25,604 nucleotides of DNA from JAAYJG01 sp964450305 (GTDB taxonomy: Bacteria; Bacillota; Clostridia; DSM-8532). The first letter of the stretch is position 1, and each line of letters opens with the position of its first letter. The stretch spans positions 1 to 25,604 of the forward strand of contig CAYVFB010000044.1 of NCBI GenBank assembly GCA_964450305.1, read 5' to 3'. The position numbers and the translations under genes were made by a program. The notes under the pieces were generated by a model. It worked only from the letters and a program-made list of their open reading frames with translations, was not told the DNA's origin and ran no database searches. This document shows positions 24,805 to 25,604 of this stretch, piece by piece.

Positions 24805-25302
24805 ATGCAGGTGATAAAAGTAAAATCCAATACAATATTTCCTGTCATTGCAGATCTGCTTCATTCCGGGCAAACTGCCCGTATCACGGTTACAGGCAGA
24901 AGCATGAGCCCTTTTTTGAAAGAAGGCCGTGACAATGTTGAATTGTCAAAAACGAGCTTTCAGGAAATACGCAAGGGTGATATTGTTTTAGTCAAGCGTA
25001 CAAATGGTATATATGTATTACATCGGGTATATAAAAAGACCGAAGCTTCTTTTTTTATGGTTGGCGACGCCCAGCAATGGATTGAAGGCCCATTATATCC
25101 TGAGCAGTTGGCTGCGAAGGTGGTTTCCGTCAGAAGAAAAAACAGGGATATTCCTTGCACCAACAAGGGTTGGAGGTTTTTATCATGGGTGTGGTTAAGG
25201 CTAAGAGTCTTCAGGTATAAGATCTTCAAGGTGTATTCCATTATGAAAAAATGCTGGGCAAAGCCCAATAACGAAAAGTTGGGGGAGAGTCATGAAAATT
25301 AA
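24805..25302 (+). CDS. S24/S26-type signal-peptidase-like protein
   Basis: A 165-residue protein of the signal-peptidase-I/S24 Ser-Lys peptidase fold. The catalytic Ser33 is in TGRSMSPFLKEG, the likely Lys64 in RKGDIVLVKR, and VLHRVY and FFMVGDAQ follow as in the family. There is no N-terminal membrane anchor; instead a Trp/Arg-rich C-terminal segment (about 122-150) could lie on the membrane. Small S24/S26 proteins of this kind occur beside PqqD-like chaperones in Firmicute peptide-modification loci. GGAG lies 6 nt before the ATG. It overlaps the PqqD-like gene by 11 bp. It may cleave a leader peptide, but no precursor is visible in the window. Confidence 0.82.
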   Translation: MQVIKVKSNTIFPVIADLLHSGQTARITVTGRSMSPFLKEGRDNVELSKTSFQEIRKGDIVLVKRTNGIYVLHRVYKKTEASFFMVGDAQQWIEGPLYPEQLAAKVVSVRRKNRDIPCTNKGWRFLSWVWLRLRVFRYKIFKVYSIMKKCWAKPNNEKLGESHEN

Positions 25303-25558
25303 AGACGGGTTTATGATTAAGGAAATAGCAGGGATATGGGTGGTTGTACCCGTTGGTGCCAAAGCAATGGAATTTATGAGCATTGCCTCATTAACAGAAA
25401 CCGGAGCATTGATCTGGAATCTGATTGAAAAGGGTGCAATAAAGGAAGAAATCATTCAGGCGATTCTTTCGGAGTATAACGTCGATGAAGCCACTGCCCG
25501 GGCAGACTTTGAGGCCTTTATTACAAAAGCGGTGGACCACGGTTTTTTGGAAGTTTAG
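25292..25558 (+). CDS. PqqD-family peptide chaperone-like protein
   Basis: An 88-residue PqqD-like protein (RiPP recognition element fold). The typical pattern is visible: an N-terminal beta region (FMIKEIAGIWVVVPVGAKAM), then LTETGALIWNLIEKGAIKEE, then IIQAILSEYNVDEATARADF and a final GFLEV. Such proteins bind the leader of a ribosomal peptide and present it to a modifying enzyme, often a radical-SAM protein. GGGGGAG lies just before the ATG, within the end of the peptidase gene, so the two are coupled. Confidence 0.85.
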   Translation: MKIKDGFMIKEIAGIWVVVPVGAKAMEFMSIASLTETGALIWNLIEKGAIKEEIIQAILSEYNVDEATARADFEAFITKAVDHGFLEV

Positions 25559-25604
25559 TGTGTACTACACTCAGACAAATGGGTGGTAATAAACACAAGA
25601 TAAC
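25558..25604 (+). CDS. Possible start of a third gene, cut by the window edge
   Basis: A GTG at 25558 overlaps the PqqD-like stop by one base (TAGTG) and has GGAAG upstream. An in-frame ATG lies at 25579 without a Shine-Dalgarno. The frame is open to the edge but only 15 codons are visible, too few to name. Confidence 0.2.
   Translation, partial: MCTTLRQMGGNKHKI

Overview
The window looks like chromosome from an anaerobic, plant-fibre-degrading Firmicute of the class Clostridia. The grounds are strong GGAGG-type ribosome binding sites, sigma-A promoters close to consensus, a meso-diaminopimelate dehydrogenase, SLH- and LysM-anchored surface proteins, cytoplasmic xylo-oligosaccharide hydrolases, and PadR/DUF2812 and TrmB regulators. 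No phage, transposase, CRISPR array, rRNA or tRNA gene is visible. The species cannot be named from the sequence alone.

Layout. 1-281: tandem repeats and a hairpin. 282-2531 (minus): an SPFH/band-7 membrane protein with its own promoter and a double-palindrome operator, then a terminator and a ddh-like diaminopimelate dehydrogenase. 3088-4265 (plus): an NAD-dependent epimerase/reductase and a doubtful 65-residue ORF. 4413-10714: a carbohydrate island. A GH43 enzyme and a six-hairpin glycosidase read rightward. A GH8 exo-oligoxylanase (Rex type) and a MATE transporter, 4 nt apart, read leftward towards them. None of the three hydrolases has a signal peptide, so they should act on imported oligosaccharides. 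11104-11981 (plus): PadR and DUF2812 genes behind a promoter covered by two matching dyads. 12220-12600 (minus): a CBS-pair protein. 12809-15824 (plus): a secreted GHL10-type protein with three SLH repeats, then a TrmB-like regulator. 15906-19947 (minus): SDR, acyl-CoA synthetase-like and FapA/DUF342 genes, the first two overlapping by 8 nt. 20577-23693 (plus): a secreted 5'-nucleotidase-type protein whose two-domain body is duplicated in tandem and ends in LysM. 23922-24695 (plus): a lipoprotein metallo-beta-lactamase-fold hydrolase. 24805-25604 (plus): an S24/S26-type peptidase and a PqqD-like protein, probably the start of a peptide-modification cluster cut off by the window edge.

The best leads are four. 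The nucleotidase duplication has a 712-bp stretch of perfect identity between copies that differ by about 7% just upstream. The six-hairpin glycosidase carries three in-frame 51-bp repeats. The PadR promoter has two dyads with the same 7-18-7 geometry. The PqqD/S26 pair suggests a RiPP-like locus beyond the right edge. I found no clear new defence or mobile system.
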